A DNA stretch of 64,000 nucleotides from Marinifilum sp. N1E240 (GCF_009295825.1 NZ_WHKF01000008.1:62001-126000), one strand, 5' to 3'. Counted from the stretch's first letter, positions 34,728-43,961 are shown. Numbers and translations: made by a program. The notes: generated by a model from the sequence alone, not told the origin.

Positions 34728-34765
34728 AAATCAGACCAACAAAAAGATAAACTATTGTTGGTCCT
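34728..34765 (-). terminator. Terminator of apt
   Basis: On the minus strand GGACCAACAA pairs with TTGTTGGTC across a loop of about 15 bases, with GATTTTTT following. It separates apt from aroA. Confidence 0.8.
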
Positions 34766-34788
34766 TAATATTGTAATTTAACGTCTAT

Positions 34789-35319
34789 CTAAAAGTGAAA
34801 AAGAGAATCTATTTCGTAATTAGTAGCTAACTTCTCGCGACCATTTAAGAAATCAAGTTCAACTAAGAAATTTAAATATACATTCTTTAAATTGAATCGA
34901 TCTAATAATTTAATAGATGCAGCTGCTGTTCCTCCTGTTGCCAACAAATCGTCGTGTAACAAAACAACATCCTCGCTATTTAAGGCATCCTGATGAATGA
35001 AAATCTCATCCTCACCATACTCCAAGGCATATTTTTCAGAATAAGTTGGCGCAGGTAATTTCCCAGGTTTTCTAACAGGTACAAAACCTGCTCCTAATTT
35101 GTAAGCCAATACGGTTCCTAAAATGAAACCACGGCTCTCCAAACCAACAATTTTTGTAATTCCTCTGTCTTTATACTGCTCGTATAACGTTTCAACCAAT
35201 GTATTCAGATGCTTATCGCTCATTAACATGGTTGTAATATCTTTAAAAACGATTCCTTCTTTAGGAAAATCGATTACATCTCTAATTGAATCTTTTGCTT
35301 CTTGAAGTCTTGCTTCCAT
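34789..35319 (-). CDS. apt: Adenine phosphoribosyltransferase
   Basis: The 176-residue product has the PRPP-binding motif VVLLHDDLLATGGTAAASI and the Apt signatures FPKEGIVFKDITTML and LESRGFILGTVLAYKLGAGFVPVRKPGKLP. It converts adenine and PRPP to AMP. Single gene with its own terminator. Confidence 0.97.
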   Translation of the reverse strand: MEARLQEAKDSIRDVIDFPKEGIVFKDITTMLMSDKHLNTLVETLYEQYKDRGITKIVGLESRGFILGTVLAYKLGAGFVPVRKPGKLPAPTYSEKYALEYGEDEIFIHQDALNSEDVVLLHDDLLATGGTAAASIKLLDRFNLKNVYLNFLVELDFLNGREKLATNYEIDSLFHF

Positions 35320-35594
35320 CTTATTTTAATTTTTCGAGTGATATATTTTCACCCTCCGCTATTGCCTAAAAAACGCAATAAACCGGAAGAAGTGGAACAC
35401 TCACCCCCTCGTCACTTAATTATTCAAAAAATATTTACGGATAAAGTGTGGGATAATTCCGGGTAAAAATAGAAAAGTCCGAACAAATAACAATTATGAA
35501 TTGGAAAAATATATCTCTCTTTTTACTGATCACTCAATTCTTTATATAAATAACACGAATAAAAACCTTATCATGCATTGATATACAAGATTGG
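35320..35594. other. Intergenic region between apt and the 35647 gene
   Basis: No gene is supported. A frame ATG-AATTGGAAA... near 35495 codes for only 17 residues and is not called. No strong hairpin is visible. Confidence 0.3.
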
Positions 35595-35625
35595 TTGGTC
35601 AAATCTGCATTAGTTTTTACCTTTG
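35595..35625 (+). promoter_or_regulatory. Promoter that fixes the start of the next gene
   Basis: TTGG (35595-35598) and TACCTTTG (35618-35625) are 19 bases apart, a good -33/-7 pair. A TTG codon at 35623 lies within the -7 box and so cannot be the translation start. Confidence 0.75.
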
Positions 35626-35646
35626 ATCCAACAAACTATTCAAAAT

Positions 35647-36111
35647 ATGACAATCAACAATCAAAACCGATCAGCCTGGATCAAACTATCATACTATTTG
35701 TTTATTTTCCTTTACTTGGCTACTATGGTTCTACTACTTTATTTAAATGTAGATAAACCATACCTTATAATAGGAATAATGAGTGCAGTATTCTTATCTG
35801 TAATCATATTTACACTTTCCTTAAATTTTAATTTTATCATCTTTAAAGAGACCGATGAAAAATTAATTCTCAGATACTATCCATTGCATCCTTTTCATGA
35901 CAATTTTAAATCTATTGAAATACAAAAACGAAGTTTGGCTTATTTTGAATTGGATAATAAAGTATTTGGATTAAAACCAGTAATCACACTATATTTGCAA
36001 ACCGAAAAAGGAATAGCTAAATACCCTAGTGTTTGCCTTTCGGCACTTTCGAAAAACGATAGAGAAAAAGTAATACTCTCTTTAAAGAAGTTTGGAAAAC
36101 TAAAAAAATAA
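35647..36111 (+). CDS. Small membrane protein with C-terminal soluble domain
   Basis: The 154-residue product (from ATG 35647) has two adjacent membrane helices (LSYYLFIFLYLATMVLLLYL and LIIGIMSAVFLSVIIFTLSLNF), then a beta-rich domain (FKETDEKLILRYYPLHPFHDNFKSIEIQKRSLAYFEL...) resembling small bacterial PH-like domains in order only. Function unknown. The -7 element ends 21 bases upstream, so the mRNA has a leader of about 15 bases. The next gene follows within 62 bases and may be co-transcribed. Confidence 0.7.
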   Translation: MTINNQNRSAWIKLSYYLFIFLYLATMVLLLYLNVDKPYLIIGIMSAVFLSVIIFTLSLNFNFIIFKETDEKLILRYYPLHPFHDNFKSIEIQKRSLAYFELDNKVFGLKPVITLYLQTEKGIAKYPSVCLSALSKNDREKVILSLKKFGKLKK

Positions 36112-36173
36112 TACAACCTACACACTTTTCAATAGAAAGTTCTCGTTACCTCTTCGATTAAAAATAAAAAAAT

Positions 36174-36770
36174 ATGAATTTCAAAACAACCTCAATACTA
36201 CTTCTATTTCTAATAAGTTTATCGCCAAATTTATTTTCACAAAATAACGATCTAAGGTTAAATATTGGTATTCCATTGGGTAACTATGGAAAATTCGATC
36301 ACAGTTTTGCTGGTGCAGATGCTACAAATCATCCTTCTGTAATCATACAATTAGAAAAAGCCTGGAAAGAAAATTTAAGCATAGGAGCATATATTGGCTA
36401 TACCGGACAAAAACATGAATACAATTTAGGATTCGAGGAAGTGAAATACAATTATTACAGATTCGGAACGTCTCTTACATATGAATTAAACGACTGGCTA
36501 TTAGAAATGAATCTTTCTCCGGGAAACGATATTGAAATGTATACAAGCATAAAAACAGGTCTTTCACTTGAAAATAAGAAAACTGAATCATCAAAATTAG
36601 ATGGCAGTTCAAATCCTGTTTATTTCAGTAAGAGCTCAAATGATCTCCTTGTTGATTTAGGCATATTATTAGGCACCAGATATCATTTTTCAAATCAATT
36701 TGGAATTTTCTCTGAACTTGGATGGGGAAATGCTGGATTTTTTACAATCGGTACAACGTTTACTTTATAA
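36174..36770 (+). CDS. Predicted outer-membrane beta-barrel protein
   Basis: The 198-residue product has a signal peptide (about 1-23, ILLLFLISLSPNLFSQ) and amphipathic beta-strands with alternating aromatics (LSIGAYIGYTGQKHEYNLGF, YYRFGTSLTYELNDWLLEMNL), ending in FFTIGTTFTL. A terminal leucine/aromatic residue is typical of barrel proteins. No specific family is recognised. It is probably a small 8-strand barrel similar to OmpW/OmpX-like folds (inference). Confidence 0.75.
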   Translation: MNFKTTSILLLFLISLSPNLFSQNNDLRLNIGIPLGNYGKFDHSFAGADATNHPSVIIQLEKAWKENLSIGAYIGYTGQKHEYNLGFEEVKYNYYRFGTSLTYELNDWLLEMNLSPGNDIEMYTSIKTGLSLENKKTESSKLDGSSNPVYFSKSSNDLLVDLGILLGTRYHFSNQFGIFSELGWGNAGFFTIGTTFTL

Positions 36771-36810
36771 ATATTTTGTAAATTCCATACATTATAACAG
36801 CTTATAATGT

Positions 36811-37914
36811 ATGGAAGAAATTTATAAAGTTGCACTTAGTTTTATTAACGGATTTGGTCCTGTAAATATTAAAAAAGCCATAGCCTACACTGGTGGTATG
36901 GAGGGTTTCTTTAAGGAAAAGACACATCATCTTCAAAAAATTCCAGGAATTGGCGAAGTATTCACAAAAAAACTAAATCGAGAATCTGCCTTAAAATCTG
37001 CAGAAGAAGAATTGCATTTTATCTCCGATAACAACATTCGTTTTACTTCCTATTTAGATCCTGATTATCCGCAACGATTATTGAATTGTTCTGATTCTCC
37101 TTGTACCTTATATTATAAGGGAAATATTGACTTCAATTCTGATCGCAGCATTAGCATAGTTGGAACCCGTAATGCAAGTGATAATGGTCGGGAAACCTGC
37201 AATAAACTAATTACAAATCTTGCTGAAAAGAAAATTAAAACCACTATTATCAGCGGCTTAGCCTACGGGGTTGATATTTGTGCTCACAAAGCAGCTTTGC
37301 GAAACAATTTACCAACCGTTGCAGCTTTAGGTCATGGTTTTCATCAAATGTATCCTGCTCAACACAAACAATATGCTTCAGAAATAGCACAAAATGGAGC
37401 ATTAATTAGTGAATTTACTTCAAACAGCAATTTTGATCCCAAACATTTCGTAAGAAGAAATAGAATTATTGCAGGAATGTCGGACGCTACAATAGTAATT
37501 GAGTCGGCTAAAAAAGGCGGATCATTAGTTACTGCAAATATCGCTAATTCATACAATCGTGATGTTTTTGCGTTCCCAGGAAGAGTAACAGACAAATTCT
37601 CAATGGGATGCAACCATCTTATCAAAACCAATCAGGCACATTTAATCGAAAGCGTTAAAGATTTGGAATATATTTTAGGCTGGGATGAAGCATGCAAAAC
37701 TCCTAAAGAAATTCAACCCAAATTATTTGTTGAATTATCAACAGAAGAGGAGATAATTGTTAATTCTTTAAAAAAGGAAAAAAATACAGCTATCGATATC
37801 ATCTGCATTAAAACATCCTTACCCATGAGTAAGGTCTCAACTTTACTCCTCAAATTAGAATTTGATGGCATCGTTAAGTCACTTCCGGGAAAAATCTACG
37901 CCCTAAATTCATGA
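36811..37914 (+). CDS. dprA: DNA processing protein DprA
   Basis: The 367-residue product has an N-terminal helix-hairpin-helix-like part (INGFGPVNIKKAIAYTGG, LQKIPGIGEVFTKKLNRE), the DprA Rossmann core (SISIVGTRNASDNGRE, IISGLAYGVDICAHKAAL, VAALGHGFHQMYPAQHKQ, RRNRIIAGMSDATIVIESAKKGGSLVTA) and a C-terminal winged-helix. It loads RecA on incoming single-stranded DNA in transformation and is also widespread in non-competent species. No other competence gene is nearby. Confidence 0.97.
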   Translation: MEEIYKVALSFINGFGPVNIKKAIAYTGGMEGFFKEKTHHLQKIPGIGEVFTKKLNRESALKSAEEELHFISDNNIRFTSYLDPDYPQRLLNCSDSPCTLYYKGNIDFNSDRSISIVGTRNASDNGRETCNKLITNLAEKKIKTTIISGLAYGVDICAHKAALRNNLPTVAALGHGFHQMYPAQHKQYASEIAQNGALISEFTSNSNFDPKHFVRRNRIIAGMSDATIVIESAKKGGSLVTANIANSYNRDVFAFPGRVTDKFSMGCNHLIKTNQAHLIESVKDLEYILGWDEACKTPKEIQPKLFVELSTEEEIIVNSLKKEKNTAIDIICIKTSLPMSKVSTLLLKLEFDGIVKSLPGKIYALNS

Positions 37915-38028
37915 ATTTTATCATTTTTTGAGAGTTCATGTTGTAGAGCAGAAATCACACTCTATTAAGGCGCTCACCTTTAGCGGTTTGCGTTTTTCGA
38001 AAACGTTGTAAAATTTTTTGACTTTTCA

Positions 38029-38058
38029 TTTGTGATTATGAAAATTTATATACATTTG
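38029..38058 (+). promoter_or_regulatory. Promoter of gdhA
   Basis: TTTG (38029-38032) and TACATTTG (38051-38058) are 18 bases apart. About 25 bases upstream lies a small dyad, CGTTTT/AAAACG (37991-38005), that might be an operator. The ATG is about 58 bases downstream of the -7 box. Confidence 0.65.
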
Positions 38059-38116
38059 ACACCAAGAACTAATAATAAAACACAACAAACAATTTTAATT
38101 TCATAACAGTTTGGAT

Positions 38117-39451
38117 ATGGAAGCAAAGATAAATGAATTCATGGATAGCCTTAAGGCTAAAACTGCAGGTGAAGCTGAATTCCATCAGGCAGTACAAGAA
38201 GTAGTAGAAACAGTTTGGGAAACTTATGACTCAAACCCTAAGTACAAAGCTGCTAAGATTCTTGAAAAAATGTGTGAGCCTGAGCGTGTAATCATGTTTC
38301 GTGTACCATGGATTAACGACAATGGTGAAGTAGAAATCAATCGCGGTTACCGTGTTGAATTCAACAGTGCTATAGGACCATATAAAGGTGGATTACGTTT
38401 TCACCCTTCGGTAACCTTAAGTGCGTTGAAATTCTTAGGTTTCGAACAAACTTTCAAAAACTCTTTGACTACTCTTCCAATGGGTGGTGGTAAAGGTGGT
38501 TCTGACTTCAATGCAAAAGGAAGATCAGATAACGAAATTATGCGTTTTTGTCAAAGTTTCATGACTGAGCTTTGCAAGCATATTGGTCCTAACACTGATG
38601 TACCTGCTGGTGATATCGGAGTTGGTGGTCGTGAGATTGGATACATGTTTGGACAATACAAGAGAATCCGTAACGAGTTTACTGGTGTTTTAACTGGTAA
38701 AGGTCTTGAGTTTGGTGGATCTCTAATTCGTCCTGAAGCTACAGGTTTTGGTGCTGTTTATTTCGCACAACACATGTTAGCTGAAAATAACGAAGAATTT
38801 ACTGGAAAAACTGTTGCTCTTTCAGGATTCGGTAACGTAACTTGGGGTGCTGCTCTAAAATTAGTTGAGCTTGGTGCTAAAGTTGTTACTATTTCAGGTC
38901 CTGACGGATATGTTTACGATAAAGAAGGTTTAGATGCAGAGAAGATTGACTACTTATTGGATCTTCGTGCTTCTAACAACGATGTTGTAGCTCCTTATGC
39001 TGAAAAGTATGGTGCTGAATTCTTCCCTGGAAAGAAACCTTGGGAAGCTAAAGTTGACCTAGCATTCCCTTGTGCAATTCAGAACGAATTAAATCTTGAA
39101 GATGCTAAGCAATTAGTTGAAAACGGATGTAAGTATGTTGTAGAAACTTCAAACATGGGTTGTACTGCTGATGCATGTAACTACCTTGTTGTAAATTCTG
39201 CTTTCGCTCCTGGTAAAGCTGCTAACGCTGGTGGTGTTGCGGTATCAGGATTAGAGATGTCTCAGAACTCTATGCGTTACAACTGGTCTGCTGAAGAGGT
39301 TGACGAGAAATTGGGTCGTATCATGAAAGATATTCACGATACTTGTGTACGTTTTGGAAAAGAAAACGGTCACATCAACTACATCAAAGGTGCTAATGTT
39401 GGTGGATTCGTTAAAGTTGCTGAAGCTATGCTAGCTCAAGGTTGCGTATAA
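38117..39451 (+). CDS. gdhA: NADP-type glutamate dehydrogenase
   Basis: The 444-residue hexameric GDH has the substrate motif YKGGLRFHPSVTLSALKFLGFEQTFKNSLTTLPMGGGKGG with the catalytic lysine, DVPAGDIGVGGREIGYMFG, and the Rossmann loop VALSGFGNVTWGAALKL. Length and the small-type sequence match E. coli GdhA (447), hence the NADP-type call. It fixes or releases ammonia. With a lysine fermenter's ammonia output it may matter for nitrogen balance. ATG 38117 is chosen over an in-frame TTG at 38111. Codons here are typical of a highly expressed gene. Confidence 0.96.
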   Translation: MEAKINEFMDSLKAKTAGEAEFHQAVQEVVETVWETYDSNPKYKAAKILEKMCEPERVIMFRVPWINDNGEVEINRGYRVEFNSAIGPYKGGLRFHPSVTLSALKFLGFEQTFKNSLTTLPMGGGKGGSDFNAKGRSDNEIMRFCQSFMTELCKHIGPNTDVPAGDIGVGGREIGYMFGQYKRIRNEFTGVLTGKGLEFGGSLIRPEATGFGAVYFAQHMLAENNEEFTGKTVALSGFGNVTWGAALKLVELGAKVVTISGPDGYVYDKEGLDAEKIDYLLDLRASNNDVVAPYAEKYGAEFFPGKKPWEAKVDLAFPCAIQNELNLEDAKQLVENGCKYVVETSNMGCTADACNYLVVNSAFAPGKAANAGGVAVSGLEMSQNSMRYNWSAEEVDEKLGRIMKDIHDTCVRFGKENGHINYIKGANVGGFVKVAEAMLAQGCV

Positions 39452-39476
39452 TATATACAATCACGCCTAAATATAG

Positions 39477-39502
39477 AAAAGCCGGCTATGCCGGCTTTTT
39501 TT
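39477..39502 (+). terminator. Intrinsic terminator after gdhA
   Basis: AAAAGCCGGC and GCCGGCTTTT with loop TAT and a T-run; very strong. Confidence 0.95.
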
Positions 39503-39577
39503 ATATCATTTTGGGGGATAAAAGTCTTGCCAATACTTTTTCCTTTCTCTATGTTTGTTCATCAAATTAGAATCAAC

Positions 39578-40345
39578 ATGAAATTGATAGATACACATTC
39601 TCACATCTACTCAAAAGAGTTTAAGGAAGATATAAATGAAGTAATCCAGAGATCAAAAGATGCTGGAATTGAAAAGATTCTTTTACCCAATATCGATTCT
39701 GAATCAATAGAGGTAATGCATGCTTTAGTAAAAGCATACCCTAACTATTGTATTCCAATGATGGGATTGCATCCCACTTCAGTAAAAGAAAACTTTAAAG
39801 AAGAATTAGCAACATGTAAAAGTTGGCTAGACAAAGTAAATTATTGTGCCATAGGTGAAATTGGAATTGATTTATATTGGGACAAAACCTTCCTAAAAGA
39901 ACAACAAGAAAGTTTCGAAACACAAATCAATTGGGCATTACATTACAATTTACCCATTGTAATTCACGCAAGAGATTCATTCGACAAGATATTCGAAGTT
40001 CTTGACAATTTCAAAAACTCAGAATTAAAAGGTGTTTTCCACAGTTTCACTGGCAATATTGAACAAGCACAGAAAGCAATTGATTTAGGATATTTGCTTG
40101 GCATAAATGGAATTGTAACTTTTAAAAATGCAGGTTTAGATAAAACCGTTGGTCAACTTCCTTTAGAAAAATTACTATTGGAAACCGATGCTCCCTATCT
40201 TTCTCCTGTTCCTAAACGAGGAAAAAGAAACGAAAGTTCATACGTATTGTATACAGCACAAAAAATAGCAGATATCTTTCAAAAGGATATTACAGAAATA
40301 GCTGAAATAACAGGTAGAAATGCAGAAAATTTATTCAAACTGTAA
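39578..40345 (+). CDS. TatD-family metal-dependent deoxyribonuclease
   Basis: The 255-residue product from ATG 39578 begins MKLIDTHSHI, the family's HxH start. An open frame from 39488 would cross the gdhA terminator and is rejected. The other metal ligands are in GEIGID, VIHARD, HSFTG and LLETDAPYL. It is a TIM-barrel hydrolase, proposed to act as a 3'-5' exonuclease. It is 12 bases upstream of ansA, so the two are probably one operon. Confidence 0.94.
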   Translation: MKLIDTHSHIYSKEFKEDINEVIQRSKDAGIEKILLPNIDSESIEVMHALVKAYPNYCIPMMGLHPTSVKENFKEELATCKSWLDKVNYCAIGEIGIDLYWDKTFLKEQQESFETQINWALHYNLPIVIHARDSFDKIFEVLDNFKNSELKGVFHSFTGNIEQAQKAIDLGYLLGINGIVTFKNAGLDKTVGQLPLEKLLLETDAPYLSPVPKRGKRNESSYVLYTAQKIADIFQKDITEIAEITGRNAENLFKL

Positions 40346-40357
40346 CTCTTTCTAAAA

Positions 40358-41392
40358 ATGACAACTAATAACACTTCTATACTCTTAATTTACACTGGTG
40401 GTACAATTGGTATGGTAAACGATCCTGTTTCAGGATCATTAATTCCATTTGATTTCGACCATATCATTAAGCAAGTACCAGAGCTAAATGAATTTGGTTA
40501 CGAATTAAATTCAATTGCCTTCGATCCATTAATTGATTCTTCAAACCTTAATCCTGAAGTTTGGGTAAAAATTGCTGAATTAATTAAAGAGAACTATGAA
40601 AGGTATGATGGTTTTGTGGTTCTACACGGAACAGACACAATGTCTTTTTCAGCATCAGCTTTAAGTTTCATGCTTGATAACTTACAAAAGCCAGTCATTT
40701 TAACGGGATCGCAACTTCCTATTGGTACATTAAGAACCGATGGGAAAGAAAATTTGATTACCGCAATAGAAATTGCCGCTGCTTATAAAAATGGACAAGC
40801 AATGGTACCAGAAGTATGCATTGTATTCGAAAATCAACTATTCCGAGGAAATCGAACAACAAAGCACAATGCAGAACACTTTAATGCCTTCTACTCGTAT
40901 AATTATCCTGATTTAGCTAAAATCGGTATAAATATCAATTACAACTACTCCGCAATACATTACCCAAGTCAACCAAGAAATTTGGAGATATCTACCCAAA
41001 TGAATCCAAATATTGCTATTCTAAAACTATTCCCAGGAATTACCAAACAGGTGGTAGATGCAATATTAAATACTGAAGGCTTAAAAGGTGTAGTAATGGA
41101 AAGTTATGGAGCAGGAAATGCGCCAACCGACCCATGGTTTATCAACACAATTAAAGAAGCAATCGATAAAGGTATTATTATATACAACATTACTCAGTGT
41201 GCTGCAGGAAGTGTAAAAATGGGGCTTTATGAAACAAGCTTAGAGCTTCTAAATGTGGGAGTTGTAAGCGGGAGAGATATTACTACCGAGGCTGCAATTA
41301 CCAAACTAATGTTTATTCTTGGCAAAAAGGTAAACCAAGAACAAACCAAATTGCTTTTAAATAAATCCTTAAAGGGCGAATTAAGCCAATAG
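40358..41392 (+). CDS. ansA: Type I (cytoplasmic) L-asparaginase
   Basis: The 344-residue product has the two catalytic threonine motifs, IYTGGTIGMVND and VVLHGTDTMSFSAS, and the AnsA layout (TGSQLPIGTLRTDGKENLITAIE). No signal peptide, so it is the cytoplasmic low-affinity type. It hydrolyses asparagine to aspartate and ammonia. It is probably co-transcribed with the TatD-like gene. Confidence 0.95.
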   Translation: MTTNNTSILLIYTGGTIGMVNDPVSGSLIPFDFDHIIKQVPELNEFGYELNSIAFDPLIDSSNLNPEVWVKIAELIKENYERYDGFVVLHGTDTMSFSASALSFMLDNLQKPVILTGSQLPIGTLRTDGKENLITAIEIAAAYKNGQAMVPEVCIVFENQLFRGNRTTKHNAEHFNAFYSYNYPDLAKIGININYNYSAIHYPSQPRNLEISTQMNPNIAILKLFPGITKQVVDAILNTEGLKGVVMESYGAGNAPTDPWFINTIKEAIDKGIIIYNITQCAAGSVKMGLYETSLELLNVGVVSGRDITTEAAITKLMFILGKKVNQEQTKLLLNKSLKGELSQ

Positions 41393-41519
41393 AATATTTG
41401 TTTTTCACATTTTTTTTGTAATTTGGTGCACTGTTTAAAGCGTTCTATATTACATAAAACCCTAATGCAAGGGTACTTGAAATACAGATAAAGAAAGGCT
41501 TTTTAAATAATAATAAAGA

Positions 41520-41567
41520 AACAACTAAGTAATTAGTTGTTTATGAGATCGCAATCGTTTAAATTTG
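41520..41567 (+). promoter_or_regulatory. Promoter of the exb cluster with an overlapping inverted repeat
   Basis: TTG (41537-41539) and TAAATTTG (41560-41567) are 20 bases apart. A perfect dyad, AACAACTA (41520-41527) / TAGTTGTT (41534-41541), covers the -33 box and could be an operator for a dimeric regulator. Confidence 0.65.
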
Positions 41568-41605
41568 TAAAATAATTTCGTTAATTAAAATTTGAAAAAC
41601 AGACT

Positions 41606-42415
41606 ATGAAAAAGTTATTTGCATTTATAGCAGTTATCGGGATGCTAACTTTAGGAGCATCATCTTATGCAGTTGCTCAGGATGAGACAACTACTGATAC
41701 TACTCAAGTTGCTGAAGAAGTTACTGAAGAAGTTGTAGAGGAAGCTGCTCCAGTAATGGAAGAAGAAGTTATCGAAAGTACTTCTTTCCACAAAGTGGTT
41801 AAGAAACAGTTCATCCAAGGTGGTGCTATGTTTATGAGCTTTGTATTGTTAGCTCTTATCTTAGGTTTGGCTCTTTCTATTGAAAGAATCATTTACTTAA
41901 ACATGTCAACAACCAACACTAGAAAGTTAATTGCTAATCTTGAAGATGCATTGAACAACGGTGGTGTTGAAGCGGCTAAAGAAGTTTGTAGAAATACTCG
42001 CGGTCCTATCGCAAGCATTTTCTATCAAGGTCTTGACCGTATCGATGAAGGTATCGAAGTGGTAGAAAAATCTGTTGTTTCTTACGGATCTGTACAGATG
42101 GGTCTTTTAGAAAAAGGTCTTTCTTGGATTTCTTTGATGATTGGTTTGGCTCCTATGTTAGGATTTATGGGTACTGTAATCGGTATGATTGATGCATTTG
42201 ATTCAATTCAGTCAATGGGTACTATTTCTCCAGCAGCTGTAGCAGGTGGTATTAAAATTGCCTTGATTACTACTGTATCTGGTTTGATCGTAGCTATGAT
42301 CCTTCAGGTATTCTATAACTACTGTACTGCTAAGATCGATAGCATCGTAAACAATATGGAAGATGCTTCTATCTCTCTATTAGATATCCTTGTAAAATAC
42401 AACATGAAAAAATAA
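41606..42415 (+). CDS. exbB: ExbB/TolQ/MotA-family proton channel with N-terminal extension
   Basis: The 269-residue product has a cleavable-looking signal (residues 1-24, LFAFIAVIGMLTLGASSYAVAQ), an acidic Thr/Glu linker (25-60), a first membrane helix (FMSFVLLALILGLALSIERIIYL) and the MotA/ExbB core with two more helices (LISLMIGLAPMLGFMGTVIGMIDAF and GIKIALITTVSGLIVAMILQVFYNY). It is the proton-driven motor that energises TonB-dependent transport. It heads a four-gene cluster with two exbD. The periplasmic extension is usual in Bacteroidota. Confidence 0.92.
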   Translation: MKKLFAFIAVIGMLTLGASSYAVAQDETTTDTTQVAEEVTEEVVEEAAPVMEEEVIESTSFHKVVKKQFIQGGAMFMSFVLLALILGLALSIERIIYLNMSTTNTRKLIANLEDALNNGGVEAAKEVCRNTRGPIASIFYQGLDRIDEGIEVVEKSVVSYGSVQMGLLEKGLSWISLMIGLAPMLGFMGTVIGMIDAFDSIQSMGTISPAAVAGGIKIALITTVSGLIVAMILQVFYNYCTAKIDSIVNNMEDASISLLDILVKYNMKK

Positions 42416-42424
42416 TTGAAGACT

Positions 42425-42874
42425 ATGTCAAATACATTGAGTAAATATTTAAATATTCTTACCTATGTAATGATTGGTCTTACAGCTATTTTTGTGATCA
42501 TGTTTTACATAGGTGGAGAAATCCCAAATCAAGCGCATCCAACGCCTGTTTATACTGATCTTTTGATCAACTGGGCTAAAGTGCTATTCATTGCTTCTGC
42601 TGCATTAGCAATTGTTTTCCCAATCATTCAGTTGGTTGTTAACCCAAAAGGTGCAATCAAAGGCTTAATGGGATTGGTAGTACTTGGATTGATTATCCTT
42701 ATATCATACAGTATGTCTGATGCAACATTACTAGACCTACCAGGATATACAGGTACTGACAATAATCCTGCTTCATTGCAATTTGCAGACACTGTATTGT
42801 ACACTATGTATATTTTAGGTGTTGGTACTGTTGTTGCAATATTAGCTACTGAAATTCTTAGAAGATTCCGTTAA
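42425..42874 (+). CDS. Four-helix membrane protein of the exb cluster
   Basis: The 149-residue product (ATG 42425, ten bases after exbB) has four predicted membrane helices: ILTYVMIGLTAIFVIMFYIGG, WAKVLFIASAALAIVFPIIQLVV, AIKGLMGLVVLGLIILISYSM and DTVLYTMYILGVGTVVAILATEILRRF. Genes of this type are regularly placed between exbB and exbD in Bacteroidota, but the role is unknown to me. It may be an additional subunit of the energising complex. A TTG at 42416 is a weaker start. Confidence 0.85.
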   Translation: MSNTLSKYLNILTYVMIGLTAIFVIMFYIGGEIPNQAHPTPVYTDLLINWAKVLFIASAALAIVFPIIQLVVNPKGAIKGLMGLVVLGLIILISYSMSDATLLDLPGYTGTDNNPASLQFADTVLYTMYILGVGTVVAILATEILRRFR

Positions 42875-42918
42875 CAATATGATCCAGATGTAAAAATCTG
42901 GATCGCAATACAATTATT

Positions 42919-43494
42919 ATGGCAAGAAAAACACCAGAGATTAATTCTAGTTCGATGGCCGATATTGCGTTCTTGTTGTTAATTTTCTTCTTGGTTTCTA
43001 CAACAATGGATGTGGATACAGGTATTTATAAAAAATTACCTCCTATTCCAGAAGAAACAGATGTAAAACCACCAAAAGTTAACAAACGTAATGTATTAGC
43101 TATTTTGGTGAACCGCAACAACGAGTTGTTGGTAAATGGTGAACTAATGGATATTTCACAATTGCGTGAAAAAACCAAAGAGTTTATTCTAAATCCAACA
43201 AATGATGAAAATCTTCCTGAAAAAGAAATTAAAACCATCCCATATTTTGGTGATGTGCCAGTTTCAAAAGGATTAGTTTCATTACAAAATGACCGTGGTA
43301 CTAGTTACGAAACATATATTAGAGTGCAGGATGAGCTAGCTATTGCTTCTCGCGAACTAAAAGATGCGAAAGCAATGCAGAAATGGAACAAAAAATTTAG
43401 CGAGCTTGATGAAGATCAACAAAAAGCTATTAGAAAATATGTTCCTATGGCGATTTCTGAAGCTGAACCTAAAAATGTGGGAGGACGAAAATAA
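42919..43494 (+). CDS. exbD: ExbD/TolR-family protein (first copy)
   Basis: The 191-residue product opens with the ExbD N-terminal segment EINSSSMADIAFLLLIFFLVSTTMDVD (with the conserved membrane Asp in MADIAF) and continues with a periplasmic domain that includes an extra acidic insert (NPTNDENLPEKEIKTIPYFGDV). It is larger than classical ExbD (about 140). The stop overlaps the next ATG (TAATG), so the two ExbD proteins are co-translated and may form a heteromer. Confidence 0.92.
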   Translation: MARKTPEINSSSMADIAFLLLIFFLVSTTMDVDTGIYKKLPPIPEETDVKPPKVNKRNVLAILVNRNNELLVNGELMDISQLREKTKEFILNPTNDENLPEKEIKTIPYFGDVPVSKGLVSLQNDRGTSYETYIRVQDELAIASRELKDAKAMQKWNKKFSELDEDQQKAIRKYVPMAISEAEPKNVGGRK

Positions 43495-43961
43495 TGTCAA
43501 AATTTAGAAAAGACGGTGGGAAAGAACTTCCTGCAATTTCAACGGCATCTCTTCCTGATATCGTATTTATGCTACTATTCTTCTTCATGGTTAGTACAAC
43601 TATGCGTGATACAGAATTAAGTGTAACTTATATTCAGCCTACTGCAACGGAAATTGTAAAGTTGGAAAAGAAAGATTTAGTAAGTAACATCCACGTTGGT
43701 GTTCCTTTAAGAAAATTTCAAAAAACTTTTGGTACTGAACCAAGAATTCAATTGAACGACCAGTTTGCAACTGTTGATGATATTCAACAATTTATTGCTT
43801 CAGAAAGAGAAGCAAGAAGAGAAGAGTTACGTAACAAGTTGACAACAAACCTTAAAGTTGACAGATATACTAAAATGGGTATTATCGTTGACATTAAGCA
43901 AGAACTAAGAAAAGCAAGTTCATTAAAACTGAACTATTCAGCTCTTCAAGCTGCGGAATAA
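43494..43961 (+). CDS. exbD: ExbD/TolR-family protein (second copy)
   Basis: The 155-residue product starts with AISTASLPDIVFMLLFFFMVSTTMRDTEL, the membrane helix with the conserved Asp (LPDIVF), then a periplasmic domain. It differs clearly from the first copy in length and periplasmic part, so the pair is not a recent duplication. It overlaps the first exbD by one base and ends at a strong terminator. No tonB is in the cluster. Confidence 0.92.
   Translation: MSKFRKDGGKELPAISTASLPDIVFMLLFFFMVSTTMRDTELSVTYIQPTATEIVKLEKKDLVSNIHVGVPLRKFQKTFGTEPRIQLNDQFATVDDIQQFIASEREARREELRNKLTTNLKVDRYTKMGIIVDIKQELRKASSLKLNYSALQAAE

Noticed and set aside
39488-39577. N-terminal extension of the TatD-like protein
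   Set aside because: It would begin inside the gdhA terminator; the conserved MKLIDTHSH start is at 39578.
41393-41519. Terminator for ansA
   Set aside because: A T-run is present, but the only nearby stem (ACCCT/AGGGT at 41459-41474) is short and not followed by T's.
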